Assembly: GCF_008728515.1 (NCBI RefSeq)
Contig: NC_044990.1
Span: 12,979,156 to 13,043,155, forward strand
DNA length: 64,000 bases
Direction: 5' to 3'
Origin: Papio anubis
Taxonomy: Eukaryota; Chordata; Mammalia; Primates; Cercopithecidae
Shown: piece by piece, positions 43,183-55,150 of the stretch
Position numbering within the stretch: the stretch's first letter is position 1
Layout of the letters: the number at the start of each line of letters is the position of its first letter
Notes under the pieces: generated by a model
What the model was told of the DNA's origin: nothing
The model's database searches: none
What the model saw: only the letters and a program-made list of their open reading frames with translations
Translations under genes and position numbers: made by a program

Positions 43183-43774
43183 GCAGGGTGTTTGGCACCA
43201 GTGAAGAAGTTTTGATGGTCACTGCAGAGAGACCCAGCAAATGGATGGCTTAGAGCTGCTGTATATAACACCAGGGCAATCAGATGTCCACCCTCACTGT
43301 GACACTGCCACGGAGTCAGTCTTCCCAGTTTTGTTGTCTTGGGAAGAGCTATTTTTATCCATTCTTTTGGGTACCCTGATTTTGATTGCTCTTCCTTTTC
43401 CTCCCACTGTTTCCATGACTCTGTGACCTACAATCTTTCCTTTTGAGAAGGAAAGCCAGAAATACATTCACCAAGAAAGTTGTCCAAAATCAGAGTTACT
43501 CACCTACAGAACTCTGACTAATAAATGCATTTCATGCACTGCTTCAGGCAAACCTGTGTTATATATCCATGGTCACACCTACATATTTGGCCAAGGCACT
43601 ACTCCAGTCCTGGCCGCATTAGTCCTCAAAGGCTGTCAAATCAGAAAGCAACAATCAATGGCTTTACAAGTTTTTGTTGAAAACCCTGTTCATTCTGTTT
43701 ATAATGATGTTTATTCTCTCAACCCCACAGCACACATACAACACATCAGGATGAACCTTAGCCTTTAATCATCT
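43183..43774. other. Unassigned DNA
   Basis: Could include an unrecognised LTR; nothing I can name. Confidence 0.4.
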
Positions 43775-44010
43775 ACTCTGTAGCATATAGAATAGTATAG
43801 CATCTGGCTTTGGAGTCAAGCAGAACTGGATTTGAATGATATTTGTACCATTTTGTATGCGGCCTTAGATGAGTTTCTCAAACTTTGTATCTCAGATCAG
43901 TAACTACTTTATAAGGTCAGGCACACATTTAGTGAAATACTGTATGTTAAGAGCTTAAATGTCTGACATGTGGTAGGCACTCAAATAATGTTAACTATCA
44001 CCATCATTAT
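43775..44010 (+). mobile_element. MIR SINE, near full length, sense
   Basis: 'gtagcatatagaatagtatagcatctggctttggagtcaagcagaactggatttgaatgat', 'cggccttagatgagtttctcaaactttgtatctcag', 'aagagcttaaatgtctgacatgtggtaggcactcaaataatgttaactatcacc'. Confidence 0.85.
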
Positions 44011-44029
44011 TATATTTTATTATATTATG

Positions 44030-44165
44030 CCTGTTATCCTTTCTTCCACCTAGATTGTAAGCACATAGAGGGCAGGGTCACATTATATGCTTTTATTAGG
44101 ATCATCACAGTATCAGGACTATCACTATTTTGCTACTAAGTGAGAACATGAAATCAAATATTTTT
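44030..44165 (+). mobile_element. L2 LINE 3' end fragment
   Basis: 'ttcttccacctagattgtaagcacatagagggcagggtcacattatatgcttttatta' is the L2 'agactgtaagctccttgagggcagggac' block. Confidence 0.65.
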
Positions 44166-44349
44166 ATATTTTAGAGGATATCTTTAAAGGGGTACTCCAG
44201 CTAGAAGCGGAAACATTGGTCCTGAGGCCAGCTCTTCATTTCTGCTTTCCAACCATTGCTTTCTGTCTCTCCAGGTACCCTGATCCATCAACGTTCCATC
44301 CCTTTCAAATACTGAAACTCTCATCCTCTGCAAGCTTCTTTTCCTTCAT

Positions 44350-44740
44350 CTAGATAGACTCATCTCTCCTCTACATCAAAAACATTATCTTATTGCTATT
44401 TTTACCAATACATCATCCAATTTCCTTCTTGACTTGTACCCTCAGATATCATCAGTGTTCCACAGGTATTACTATTATTTTGTACCATCCAATCATTCCA
44501 TAATTCTGTTATTTGGAAGCTCTCTAACCCTGTATTGAAATCCCTTATTCATCTCTCACTTGTCATCTTTAATTGACTAAATCTAGAGTTCTCTTTCCAG
44601 TCCTTCTCCCTGACTTTTCTGAATGCGTAACACTGTTGACTTTCATTTTCATCTTACGATTTTCATTTAGTTTAATTTCTGTGTCACTATATCCTCCAAA
44701 TTCTTCCTGAGCTTCAAGGAATATTATTTCCAAGGCCATA
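44350..44740 (+). mobile_element. Possible L2 ORF2 region
   Basis: 'ccctgacttttctgaatgcgtaacactgttgac' and 'tttctgtgtcactatatcctccaaattcttcctgagctt' resemble the L2 'gacctttctgctgcatttgacactgttgac...gtgacacc...ctcctgg' segment. Decayed; no open frame survives. Confidence 0.35.
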
Positions 44741-45517
44741 CACCAAATAATGGTAAGTGGTTCTTTCCTCAGACAACTTCTATTTTCTCTAAACATTTCT
44801 CTAATTTGGTAGATCCCTTGCACCAAAGCAGATAATTCTCAAATTTAATATTTTCATTAATTCCTTGTGTTTGTTAGACAAGTTTTCAATATTTTTTGTT
44901 TTCTGCTAATTTTAGTCCTACAATATCGGCATTTTTGTTGATATCATGCCATTATTTTGGTATTTTAGAAATTTGAATTATTTATGCATTGAGATATGCT
45001 CATAGAGATATAAATTGCATTAAAATTTGAATCAAAGAGGAACTGATATAGAAATAGAGATATATACTGCATTAAAATGTGCATAGAAGAGGAACTGATA
45101 TAGAAAGCATTATGGCAACAAAGATCATGTTTGTTAATCATCTTGATTTTAATCCATATTCAGGGTTGAGCCCTCAGTATATGTCCAGAGATTCTTCATG
45201 AAGCTGTCTTAGAATGGGGGATAAACAGTGTGGGAATAGAAATGAAGTGAAGCAAAAATGGAAGGTAGAGGAAAATAAATAGCAAGTAAAATGGGGTGTG
45301 TGTGTTGGGGGGTCGGTGGCCTTTCCCTCAAATTCTGACAATGTTTCTGTCCCCAGGACAAGAGTCCTTCCATAGCACAGAACCATGGCCACTTAGGATT
45401 GTGTTAGAGGCATTGTTTTCAAAATTCCAAAATCCAGTTTTAAAGATGCTCCAAAAAGAGGAGTAAATTCAATGCCCCTTCAGGTCCCATCCATAAGTGC
45501 AGAGCCCATTACCACTC
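44741..45517. other. Unassigned DNA with 52-bp tandem duplication
   Basis: Apart from the duplication at 45003-45106, nothing recognised. Confidence 0.4.
45003..45106. repeat. 52-bp tandem duplication
   Basis: Copies 45003-45054 and 45055-45106 share 'tagagatata', 'ctgcattaaaat' / 'ttgcattaaaat' and the perfect 'agaggaactgatatagaaa' at their ends, with a handful of differences between. Confidence 0.9.
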
Positions 45518-45785
45518 CATTGCCCAGGCTGGAATGCAGTGGCGTGATCTCAGCTCACTGCAACCTCTACCTCTGGGTTCAAGCAATTCTTGTGCCTCAG
45601 CCTCCTGAGTAGCTGGGACTACAGACCCGCACCGCCATGCCTGGCTAATTTTTTGTATTTCTAGTAGAGATGGGGTTTTACCATGTTGGCCAGGCTGGTC
45701 TCGAACTCCTGAGTTCAGGCAATCTACCTGCCTCACCCTCCCAAAGTGCTGAGATTACAGGCTTGAGCGTCCGTGCCCTGTGGCC
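45518..45785 (-). mobile_element. Alu SINE lacking its A-tail, antisense
   Basis: Runs from 'cattgcccaggctggaatgcag' to 'gattacaggcttgagcgtccgtgccctg'. The T-run and the first about 25 bp expected at the left edge (the Alu 3' end) are absent, so it was deleted or rearranged after insertion. Confidence 0.93.
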
Positions 45786-46510
45786 CTGTCATATTATCTA
45801 AGGACATATCTGCAGCTCCACATCCCTTTTCTTTCTCATCCAGAGTTATATGTATTCTTGTAGGGCTTCACTGCTCCCCTAGGTTAATTTATTTATTTTT
45901 CCCCAATCTAGCTATCTAGAAAGACTAAAATTCACAGAAGAACTTCAGGCGTCTTCCCTAGACATCTTTCTGTAGCCTCAAATAACAAGTGTAATATCTC
46001 CCCCTCTTAGAACACAGATTCCATGAGCTACAAAAGAGATGATGAAAAGATAATAAGTAGATTTTTAAACTACTTAGGAACTACTTGTGTATTAACCATA
46101 ATTTGATGTATTTCTGTGAAACTTATTTGATGTGTTTCTATCTACTGCAGTTAAAATCCATTTGAAAGCTCAAATTGCCACATCTTTGACTACTGCAAAC
46201 CTCTTCAGGTTTTCTTCTGAGTTTTTCAGGCACAATTCAACATTTTTGATGCATTCATTGTTGTATGTCGTGGGAACATATTCCAGACTCATTTTGCACA
46301 TTTCCTCCTCCAAGTCTGGAATAATCTATTTCTCCAGAAAATACTGGTTTCTTTTGGTAGGAGGTAACAGTTCAGGAACAGAATCTGTGTGCTAGACACA
46401 CTCACTGCTATTTGGTCATTGTTTCTAAGCCATTTCAGCACACCTAACTGGGGAATAAGAAACTTACAATTCATATTCCAAACTACAATGGTTTTACTTA
46501 GCCTCTTGCT
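45786..46510. other. Unassigned DNA
   Basis: No repeat or exon that I can support. Confidence 0.4.
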
Positions 46511-46797
46511 TTTGGAGATGAAGTCTTGCTCTGTTGTCCAGGCTGGAGTGTGGTGGCACAGTCTTGGCTCACTGCAGCCTCCACTTGCTAGGTTCAAGTG
46601 ATTCTCCTGCCTCAGCTTCCCAAGTAGTTGGGATTACAGGTGTGTACCACCACACCTGGCTTATCTTTGTATTTTTAGTCGAGATGGGGTTTCACCATGT
46701 TGGCCAGGCTGGTCTTGAATCCCTGACCTCGAGTGATCCTCCCGCCTCAGCCTCCCAAAGTGCTGGGATTACAGGCATGAGCAGCCACACCTGGCCA
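46511..46797 (-). mobile_element. Alu SINE, antisense
   Basis: 'tttggagatgaagtcttgctctgttgtcc' to 'caggcatgagcagccacacctggcc'; the A-tail has shrunk to a few T. Short flanking 'cctctt' repeats may be the target duplication. The 104-codon plus frame is Alu-derived. Confidence 0.95.
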
Positions 46798-47789
46798 ACC
46801 TCTTTTATCTTAAATCAATATTGCCTTTTCCCACATCGAGCATCCTAGCTCTCAAAAGCATTGGGGATGAGAAAGTTAAAATATCACAGAATTATTTACT
46901 GACTCCTCCCACATTTGATATAGAACATTTTCAGAGTGACAATACCAATACTAGGACCCATAGTAATGACTTAGTATAGTTAAAATGTTTTTTGCATGTG
47001 CCTTCCTCATTATTTTATAGCTTAATTGTATCTTCATTGTCAGAGGATATATATACTACATTCTCCCCTCAGTTTGTATTCATTCCACAGGTAAATGTAT
47101 ATTTAATGGCCATTATTAGCCCTTACGTTTCAGAACCTATTTTTGCCTGAAGCTTGTTCTATAGTAGATTTTTCAGGAAGGGTTCATAAGAATAATGTCC
47201 TGAGTTCTTACATGCTGATGGCAGTTTGTCTATAGCCTTTGCACTCAAAAGTTGGTTTTACTGAATAAAACATCCTTAGCTTACATTTTCTTTCCTTTGG
47301 TACTTTAAATACCTTACTCAATTCTTCTTTTGTGAAAAAGTCTGGTAACAATAAGAGTTTCTTTCTCTTATAAATGACTTGGTCTTATAAACAGTTGGCC
47401 AAAGGTTTTTCTTTATTTAATCTTTAAATTGTGCTAATAGTTTTTCTAGGAATGTCTCAGGGTTGGTTATTTTGTTTCAGTCTTGTAAAGTGTGTGGCAT
47501 GCCCTTTCAATATGTAATTTCAAATCATTTTTATATTTCGGAATAATTTTCTTCAATTATAGTCTTTGTATTTGCTCTGTGATCTTACTTTTATTTCACC
47601 CCAACCCCAATTTGTGGTACTCTATTATACATGTTTGTATCTTCTTTGCTTTTCTTCTGTGTTTGCCACAATTTTGCAAATCCTTTTCATCATTTTGTTT
47701 TGATTTTTTATGTGAGCTAAAAGTTTTGATTACGTGGAGAAAAAGGGGGAAAGATAGATCACAGAGACTGGGAAAAATGAGTGAGGCAA
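46798..47789. other. Unassigned AT-rich DNA
   Basis: The 119-codon plus frame (47,492-47,851) runs into the next L1 fragment and has a lysine-rich tail; no domain. Nothing else recognised. Confidence 0.4.
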
Positions 47790-48030
47790 GAAAAGAGGAT
47801 AAAGAGAAGTGGATTAAAAAATACAAACATATAGTTAGATGGAAGGAATGAATTCAGTGTTTGATAGCAGAGGAGGGAGGCTATAGTTCAAAATGTATTT
47901 TAATTGGGTGATGTACACTGTCAATATTCTGACTTGATCACCCTGTATTATATGCATATAACGAAGTTTTACATGTGCTCCATAAATTTGTACAAATGAA
48001 CAATATATCATTTAAAAATATATAAATAAA
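47790..48030 (+). mobile_element. Old L1 3' end, sense
   Basis: 'aacatatagttagatggaaggaatgaa', 'gatagcagaggagggaggctatagttcaaaatgtatttt', 'tgatcaccctgtattatatgcatataacg', 'catgtgctccataaatttgtacaaatgaac' match L1MA/L1PB-grade 3' UTRs, ending in an A-rich tail. Confidence 0.65.
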
Positions 48031-49000
48031 ATCTTTTTTCTTTTCTTGTATTTTTATATTGCTGTCTTTTGTATTTATTTACTTTAATGTTCTGATCAGT
48101 TAAGTCTTCATTTGTGAAATGCTTTTTTCCTTTTATTTCTAATTCTTTTCTGATTTTTACCACCACACTCAAAGTAATTTTTATTTTCTTAATATCTTTT
48201 AGCTTATTTTCAAATATTAGGTTATAATTTTCATCTTTTATGCTGTGCCTTTCTGGCATTTAAAAATTTTCAGTTAGTTTCCTCATAGCTTTTGTATGGA
48301 GTGTGACTTCAGTTCTTCTTTGTTACTTAATTTTATATAAAATCTGTTTTCCTAATCTTTCAGGAGGAAGGCATGGTTCAGATTTTTTTAAACATCATAT
48401 TCTAGAACTTCTAGTATTTTAGTATTTCTAACATCTCTATTTCTCTTCTCAATTTTATTTAAACTTATTTTTCTTTAGTTTTTTTTTTTTTTTTTAATCC
48501 CAGTTCTGCTTAATTTGGAATCTCTGCACCAGTTTTTGCAGCTGTGTGTAGCTCTCTCCTTGAATGAATCTTTGTTTCTTTAGTTTTGAGAGGTCAAAAC
48601 TATAGCTCTTTCAAACCTTACGGCAGACCTCTTTCTCTTATCTGATGTTGACATGTGTGAAATCCCTCCCAGTGTCAGCTTCTGTTCTCACATTGCCTCC
48701 CTGAGCTTTGCAGTGAAGATCTGTTTTTTATTTTGGTGTTCTCAGGTCCATCAGAGGTCATGCCGATTTGCTCTGCTTTCACCTGTGAAGATTCCAACAT
48801 TATACAAGTATGTGTCTATGACTGGTTGATTCTTACCGACTCGTATTTTGGGGTTCATTAGTATATTTTGTTACCTAGATTTTTGTAGGTGTTTGGCATG
48901 GATTTGTAGTTTGGTTATTCTAATTACTCTATTTTTATGTGGGGATATGAGGAGATTAAAAACCACACTTTTGCTGCCATCCTTCCAAAGGTTCAAAATG
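48031..49000 (-). other. T-rich DNA, possibly old antisense L1 5' region
   Basis: T-rich throughout, with a T18 run (48478-48495), and it ends 'accacacttttgctgccatccttcc', reminiscent of an antisense L1 5' end. I cannot match enough phrases to be sure. Confidence 0.3.
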
Positions 49001-49269
49001 CTTTTTTTTTTTTCTATTTAATGTAGAATTTATGTTCGACTATTTGAAAAAAGAGAGAGAGACTTCTATCCTTGAATACACATATTTTCTACTGTCTTAT
49101 TTTCTTCACAGACTACCAGTGCCTATGCGTATCTTCTTCATTTTTTTCTTTTCCTTTTCCTAGAGTATTAATTTCATGATGTTGGACACTTTCCTCAAAA
49201 GACATTTACTTAATTACATATGGAAATATAGTAGCTTTTCAGTGGATAAACCTGACAGACATTACATTA

Positions 49270-49454
49270 ACAAAGTAACTAAGAGTTGGAACAAATAGAT
49301 AAATCATGTAGATCTTGATATAATGCATTGGGAACACTATATCACTTCTGCATTACTCCTGCCCCAACATCTTGAATCCAATCATGAAGAAACATCAAAC
49401 AAATCCAAATTAAGGGAAATTCGAACGAACAAACTAGCTAAACCACTTCGAAAA
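49270..49454 (+). mobile_element. Old L1 3' region, part 1
   Basis: 'gaagaaacatcaaacaaatccaaattaagggaaattc' and 'accacttcgaaaatgtcaag' match a common old L1 3' region. It is interrupted by an L1PA at 49455 and resumes at 50437. Confidence 0.6.
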
Positions 49455-50436
49455 TGTCAAGTAAACAGGCAACTTACAGAATGGGAGAAATTTTTGCAAT
49501 CTCTCCGTCCGACAAATGGCTAATTCCAGAGTCTACAAAGAACTTAAACAAATTTACAAGAAAAAACCAAACAACCCCATCAAAAAGTGAGTAAAGGATA
49601 CTGACAAACACTTTTCAAAAGAAGACATTTATGCAGCCAACAAACATATGATAAAAAGCTCATCATCACTGGTCATTAGAGAAATACAAATCAAAACTAC
49701 AACAAGATACCATCTCACACCGGTTAGAATGGCAATCATTAAAAAGTTAGGAAACAACAGATGGTGGAGAGGATGTGGAGAAATAGGAATGCTTTTATAC
49801 TGTTGGTGGGAGTGTAAGTTAGTTCAACCATTGTGGAAGACAGTGTGGCTATTCCTCAAGGATCTAGAACCAGAAATACCATTTGACCCAGCAATCCCAT
49901 TACTGGGTATATACCCAAAGATTATAAATCATTCTACTATAAAGACACATGCACACACATGTTTATTGCAGAACTATTCACAATAGCAAAGACTTGGAAC
50001 CAACCCAAATGCCCATCCATGATAAATTGGATAAAGAAAATGTGGCACATATACACCATGGAATACTATGCAGCCATAAAAAAGAATGAGTTCATGTCCT
50101 TTGCAAGGACATGGATGAAACTGGAAACCATCATTCTCAGCAAACTAACACAGAAACAGAAAACCAAACAACACATGTTCTCACTCATAAGTGGGAGTTG
50201 AACAATGAGAACACATGGACACAGGGAGGGGAAAAATCACACACTGGGGCCTGTCGGGGGCTGGGAGGCTAGCAGAAGGATAGCATTAGGAGAAATACCT
50301 AATGTGGATGATGGGTTGATGGGTGCAGCAAACCACCATGGCACGTGTATACATATGTAACAAACCTGCACATTCTGCACGTATATCTCAGAACTTAAAG
50401 TATAATATTAAAAAAAAGACCAAAAAAAAAAAAAAT
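49455..50436 (+). mobile_element. L1PA 3' end with broken ORF2
   Basis: Starts in ORF2 ('aaacaggcaacttacagaatgggag') and ends with 3' UTR and A-rich tail. Compared with its sister at 42.5 kb, one G is missing near 49919 ('cccaaagattataa' versus 'cccaaaggattataa'), which shifts the frame; the C-terminal part reopens at 49,959-50,201 (IAKTWNQP, WHIYTMEYYAAIKK). Non-functional. Confidence 0.95.
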
Positions 50437-50738
50437 CCAGGTTGTAAAGATGAAGAAACTGTTCTAGATTAAAGGAAATTAAGGAAACTGGGTAAATAAA
50501 TGCAACGTATCATGCTGAACTGGACCAAGAAGAAAAGCATGTATTTTTATTTTGCTTCAGTGGACATTGGTGAGATAATTGGGGAACCCTGAATATGGCT
50601 TATATATGTATAAATGAACTATATCAGTTATAATGTTTTGATTTTGATAATTCTACTGTGGTTATGTAAAAGAATACCTATAATTTTAGGACACTCACAC
50701 AAAGGATTTAAGAATAAAGAGGTATTATTACTATAACT
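50437..50738 (+). mobile_element. Old L1 3' region, part 2
   Basis: 'gttctagattaaaggaaattaaggaaactgggtaaataaatgcaacgtatcatgctgaactggacc', 'gataattggggaaccctgaatatgg', 'tgttttgattttgataattctactgtggttatgtaa' continue the same old L1. It is interrupted again at a TA dinucleotide by the Tigger-like element. Confidence 0.65.
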
Positions 50739-50740
50739 TA

Positions 50741-50890
50741 CAGTCAATTGTTGTTTTTCACAGTAGTTGTGTTACATAAAGTTGCTAAAAAATACTAAGT
50801 TGGTGAATATTCTCCTGTAACCATTGCTTCTAGGAGAAATACAGAGTTAGAGTCCTGTGAGCCTCTGATTACACAATTTAATTAACCAAT
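50741..50890 (+). mobile_element. Tigger-like DNA transposon, left part
   Basis: After a TA (50739-50740) the sequence CAGTCAATTGTTGTTTTTCA looks like a Tigger-type terminal inverted repeat. It then reads 'ctcctgtaaccattgcttctaggagaaatacagagttagagtcctgtgagcctctgattacac'. TcMar-Tigger elements insert at TA. The family name is uncertain. Confidence 0.5.
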
Positions 50891-51295
50891 TGTGTTAGTC
50901 TTTTTATGTTTCTATAACAAAATACCCAAGAATGAGTCATTTATAAAGAACATAAATTATTTTCTTACAGTTTTGGAGACTAGGAAGTCCAAGATCAAAG
51001 CATCAGCAGATCCATCTCTGGTGAGAGTTACTCTCTGCTTCCAGAATGGTGCTTTCTTTCTTATCCTCCAGAAGGGGCAAATGCTGTGTCCTCACAAAGC
51101 AGGAGAATAGAGGAGTAAAGGGGCAAAAAGGGCCTAACCTTGTTCCCTCCAACCTTTTTATAAGGCACTAATCAATTTGTGAGGGCAGAGCCCTCATGAT
51201 TTAATCATGTCCCAAAAGGCCTACCTCGTAATACTACAACAATGGAGATTAAGTTTCAACATGAATTTTGGAGATTACATAGCCAAGCCATAGCA
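50891..51295 (-). mobile_element. MLT1-type MaLR solo LTR with TSD, antisense
   Basis: Begins TGTGTTAGTC and ends TAGCA with reverse MaLR order between ('ttttggagactaggaagtccaagatcaaag', 'tgtcctcacaaagcagg', 'ataaggcactaatcaatttgtgagggcagagccctcatgatttaatcatgtccc'). CCAAT flanks it on both sides (50886-50890, 51296-51300), so its boundaries are exact and it sits within the Tigger-like element. Confidence 0.88.
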
Positions 51296-51300
51296 CCAAT

Positions 51301-51470
51301 TAATACATAATATTGTTTCATGTGTGCTTTTGTTTGAAGACACCTTATTTGATATACATTGTTGATTCATCAACATTGGACTCATGGCCAACCGAATCAT
51401 TATTCATGCCTAAATGAATCTTATCTAACCTAAGTATTTTCTTCATAAGACAGAAATAAATATATATTAT
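51301..51470 (+). mobile_element. Tigger-like DNA transposon, right part
   Basis: 'ttaatacataatattgtttcatgtgtgcttttgtttgaagacaccttatttgatatacattgttgattcatcaacattggactcatggccaa' continues the repeat interrupted by the MLT1 LTR. The right terminus is not resolved because it runs into AT-rich sequence. Confidence 0.5.
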
Positions 51471-51534
51471 ATGTATGTTATATGTATATTTTATATACAA
51501 TTTTATATTTTAGAACATCATTAAAATATATGTA

Positions 51535-51682
51535 AAGAGAGAATGATAATGCACATGTAATTAATATTAATACTTGGGTAATCTGGTTGAAAAGTATACA
51601 AGAGAATTCTTTGTATTAATTTTTCCATTTTTCTCTAATTCTGAAATTATTTGAAAACAAAAAGATTTTAAAAAGTAAGGCT
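51535..51682 (+). mobile_element. Old L1 3' terminus, part 3
   Basis: 'ttctttgtattaatttttccatttttctctaattctgaaattatttgaaaacaaaaagattttaaaaag' is the terminal block of the same old L1 as 49,270-49,454 and 50,437-50,738. Confidence 0.5.
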
Positions 51683-53100
51683 TTTCCTCTATTGTTTTCT
51701 GATAAAATCCAAGAAGCAGCTAGGACAAGGCCTCAAATGTGCTGAATAAATAATTCTTTAAGGAATGACTGATTATTGTTAAGCAAAGTATCAAATCTGT
51801 AGAACTAGGGTTAGAAATATTTCCCATAAAAATGATGGTAGAGTACATGGTAATTAATTATCTCTGTACATGAGGGAATGTAAAGGGAAAGGCTAGTTTA
51901 TTGTTGTGGTTTTCATCATTGATTAGATGTAGAAAATTCAAAAATATTTAATTTATTCTTCTTCCTATCATTTCTCACAATAATAAATTGTGATTGGTAA
52001 GCTTATAGACTATCATAATTATAGTAATGGTAATTGTGCAGCAAGTAATGTTACTGACATGCTCTTTTTTTAAAAGTACAACTTTGTCAACTATTTATTA
52101 AATGCTACAGGCATTCAACTGACCTTTGTTTGATCTCAGATACAACTTGTGATGCCCCCAGGTTTGAAATAAACCTGGCACAGGATTTCACTTATTCAAC
52201 GCATGTCATTTAGTATTCTGCCTATCTAAGCATCTTATTTTAGAGTCAACCATATGGAATTTTGATGTCAAGACTTATCTTAATTCTGAGCTATCTAATA
52301 GCATGGTAATTACTACAAAGCCATCAAGTACCACCAAACAATTTGCATTTCCTTAGGGAGTAATTTTCCTACAGGACAAATAGCAGTTGTCAAAGGACTA
52401 AGAATAATTTTGTTTACAAGCACAGATTTAGAAACCACTAAACAAGTATGAACGTGCACTGAAGATGTGACTTTCACTCTTAAGTATCTGACTTCAAATC
52501 ATTAAGCTTTAAATGCTTGTAATGAATTTTAAAAAAGCATTTCAGCTCTTCTGATGAGTAGTAGGAAATTAGGCCTCAGTGGTTCTTCTTGACCCATTAA
52601 TAGGAATGTATGTTAAGAACTCTTCTTTATTGTCACCATCTTGGTTATAAATATATTCAAGACCAGAAAAGAAAAATTTTTTTTCTTTAATTCAATTCAG
52701 TTAAAACCAATTCAGTAATCATGAATCAATCACTTAATTTGTGCCAGACACTGTACATAAAGCTTTAAAAATATACTTATTGATTTCAAAATATTTTAAT
52801 TCTTTTGCGTCTCATGGTGCAGCAAAGCACCAAAACTCCTACATGTGCCCCTTTGGACTGCTGATATTTTGATATTACTCAAATTCCTGGTTGCTCTTTC
52901 TTACATGAGATATTTTAGATCAAAAAATTTAATTTATTGCTTCAAAATCACAATTTATTTAATCATAAACACCCAATATTTTTGTTCTGCTTGATTCTAT
53001 AGAACAAACTTTGGTATTATAAACAATATAAATTTGTCCATTAATGACTTACCTTATTAGAAAGAACATAAAAGATTTATCTCATCAGAGCCTGTTATGT
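51683..53100. other. Unassigned AT-rich DNA
   Basis: Largely repeat-free to my eye. A weak antisense L2/MIR terminus may lie at 52715-52760 ('cacttaatttgtgccagacactgtacataaagc'). Confidence 0.45.
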
Positions 53101-55150
53101 TGCCGAAACTGCACTTTCATTATTAGTTCCTGCCCTAGAATTGCCTTCAAAAAATAAATCAGTATTTAAATTATGAATGGGTGTAAAATTTTTTGATGTT
53201 TCAGATTTTAGAGAGACCTAATGTTCATCAAATTATTAAATAGAATTTTTGAAGTCAGTCTAGGTGCCTCCTAGTAATTTAGCTTTTCAATTGGCCATAA
53301 TTTTTTGGCTTACGACATTAATTAAAACACTCTCATGCTGAGAGGGTTTTGCTTCCCCTGTGACTTTTCCTGGAATTGATGTACTTTGACAGAGTAGGGC
53401 CATATTGCAGTAGTTAGAGATGTAAAGCTGGGTCGGATATGTTCATATTCTCTGAAGATTTTTAATAGATCAACACTTTATCTGAGATGACATAATGGCT
53501 GTCCACAAGATTGCTACCTGAGACAAACAATCGCCTCATCAGTAGAGCCTATAAAATGTAGTTAGTTAGCTAAAACTCAGCTTTATTATTTTTTTTAGTA
53601 TCAAGCTATATGTAATAAAATGAGGGACCCTTTTTTTGTCTCTAAGACTAGTAATAAATGATATTATAGAATAAGCATTTGTCTGTATAGTATCAAATAG
53701 AGATGTGCCAGTTATCCAGAAAAAAAAGAGTGGATAAAGGAAAGAGTAATTTACATATTTGAAATCCCCATGAGAAATGTAATCTGCCAAAGTAAATGAT
53801 CATAATTATTTATCTTAATAACACATTGTAGATAATGTTTATGATAAGATTAAGACTAGACTTTGAATTGATGGAAGCTTCTTAGCAAGTTAGTGAGTTT
53901 ATCTGGTTTCCATCATGATTTCTGCAGCTATCAACTGCAGTGGGATCTCCATCAACTGTGAAAATGTCTCCCAAAGAATGAATGTGCCATGATACCACTC
54001 ATTCATTTACTGCACAGAGAGAGCTAAGAAGAAGGCTATTTTTTTTAACTCACTATCTCTCATCAATTAATCTCTCAATGCAAAGAAAAATCTCTTCCTT
54101 CCTTAGAAAATTAAGTTTCTGAGGCTTCCTGGTTCAGGAAATTGTGTGTATCTATTACTTGATCAACACATTATTGTTTGGTCCCAAATCTTCTCCAGAT
54201 ATTTATTATCCCACCTTGTAATCATTTACCTGATAGTCATCACAGCAGGATAGGGTCATGCTACTAAAATTGCTATTTGGCCAAGGTGGTAGTTTATAAA
54301 TAATTAGAAACTATCAATAGAGTTTCAATTATCTGAAAAACCACCTTGAAAGGCAAAACTATATGGGAATATGCTAATTTTAATATTCACACTTTGGTGC
54401 CTGCTTTTAAAATATTACTGTTTACATATCTTATACATAAAATACTCTCTTAAATGAATTATTTTATGGCAATTACAAAACATAAGGATTTTAAGTGAAA
54501 ATAGAGTGGCAGTTCATTAAGTAGCCTCCTGGAAACCATCAGAGAAAATTAACAGGGTCAGCGTAATGCAGAACAGATGATGAAGATGTGGAAAAGGATA
54601 TATCAAGTTAAAGCTCTACTCTGTGCCCTTGAACAAGTCACACATTTTTCTGTACTCTTATCTATATAGTACATGGTTTGGACTTGCTTAAAATGCTTTT
54701 GATAAATTGTATCATTTTTTTAAAAAGAAATTATTCAAATGTAAAGTTTGTCTTTCCTTTCATGGATATTAAAAATTGTAAAGAAAAAGTAATGAAATAG
54801 AAGGCTGTTTTCTCAAAAGTAGAGGTTATTTTGTTGGGAAGAAAATATGAGGCCAAAGAGTTGAAATCCTGTGATAACTATCCCATTTAAAAAACATAAT
54901 TCCTCCTTTAATGGATATCAAGACAGTCTATCAAATACTGTCAGTCTAGGTACACAGAAGCACCAATTCACAGCATGAATGAATTATTTTGCAACCACTG
55001 AAAAATGTTGATGCTTCTGCAGTCTTTCTCCTTGAGTTCTAAAGGTCACAAGAAGGGCTCATTCACATAATTTCTTAAGATTCATGGGATGCTGCTGAAT
55101 AGATTCAGCTGCTATCTTTGCCCAGTGAGCTTTCAAAATCACCCTGGGTA
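53101..55150. other. Unassigned AT-rich DNA
   Basis: No repeat, exon or RNA gene recognised in these 2 kb. Short palindromic phrase 'ctgcagctatcaactgcag' near 53922-53940. Confidence 0.45.
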
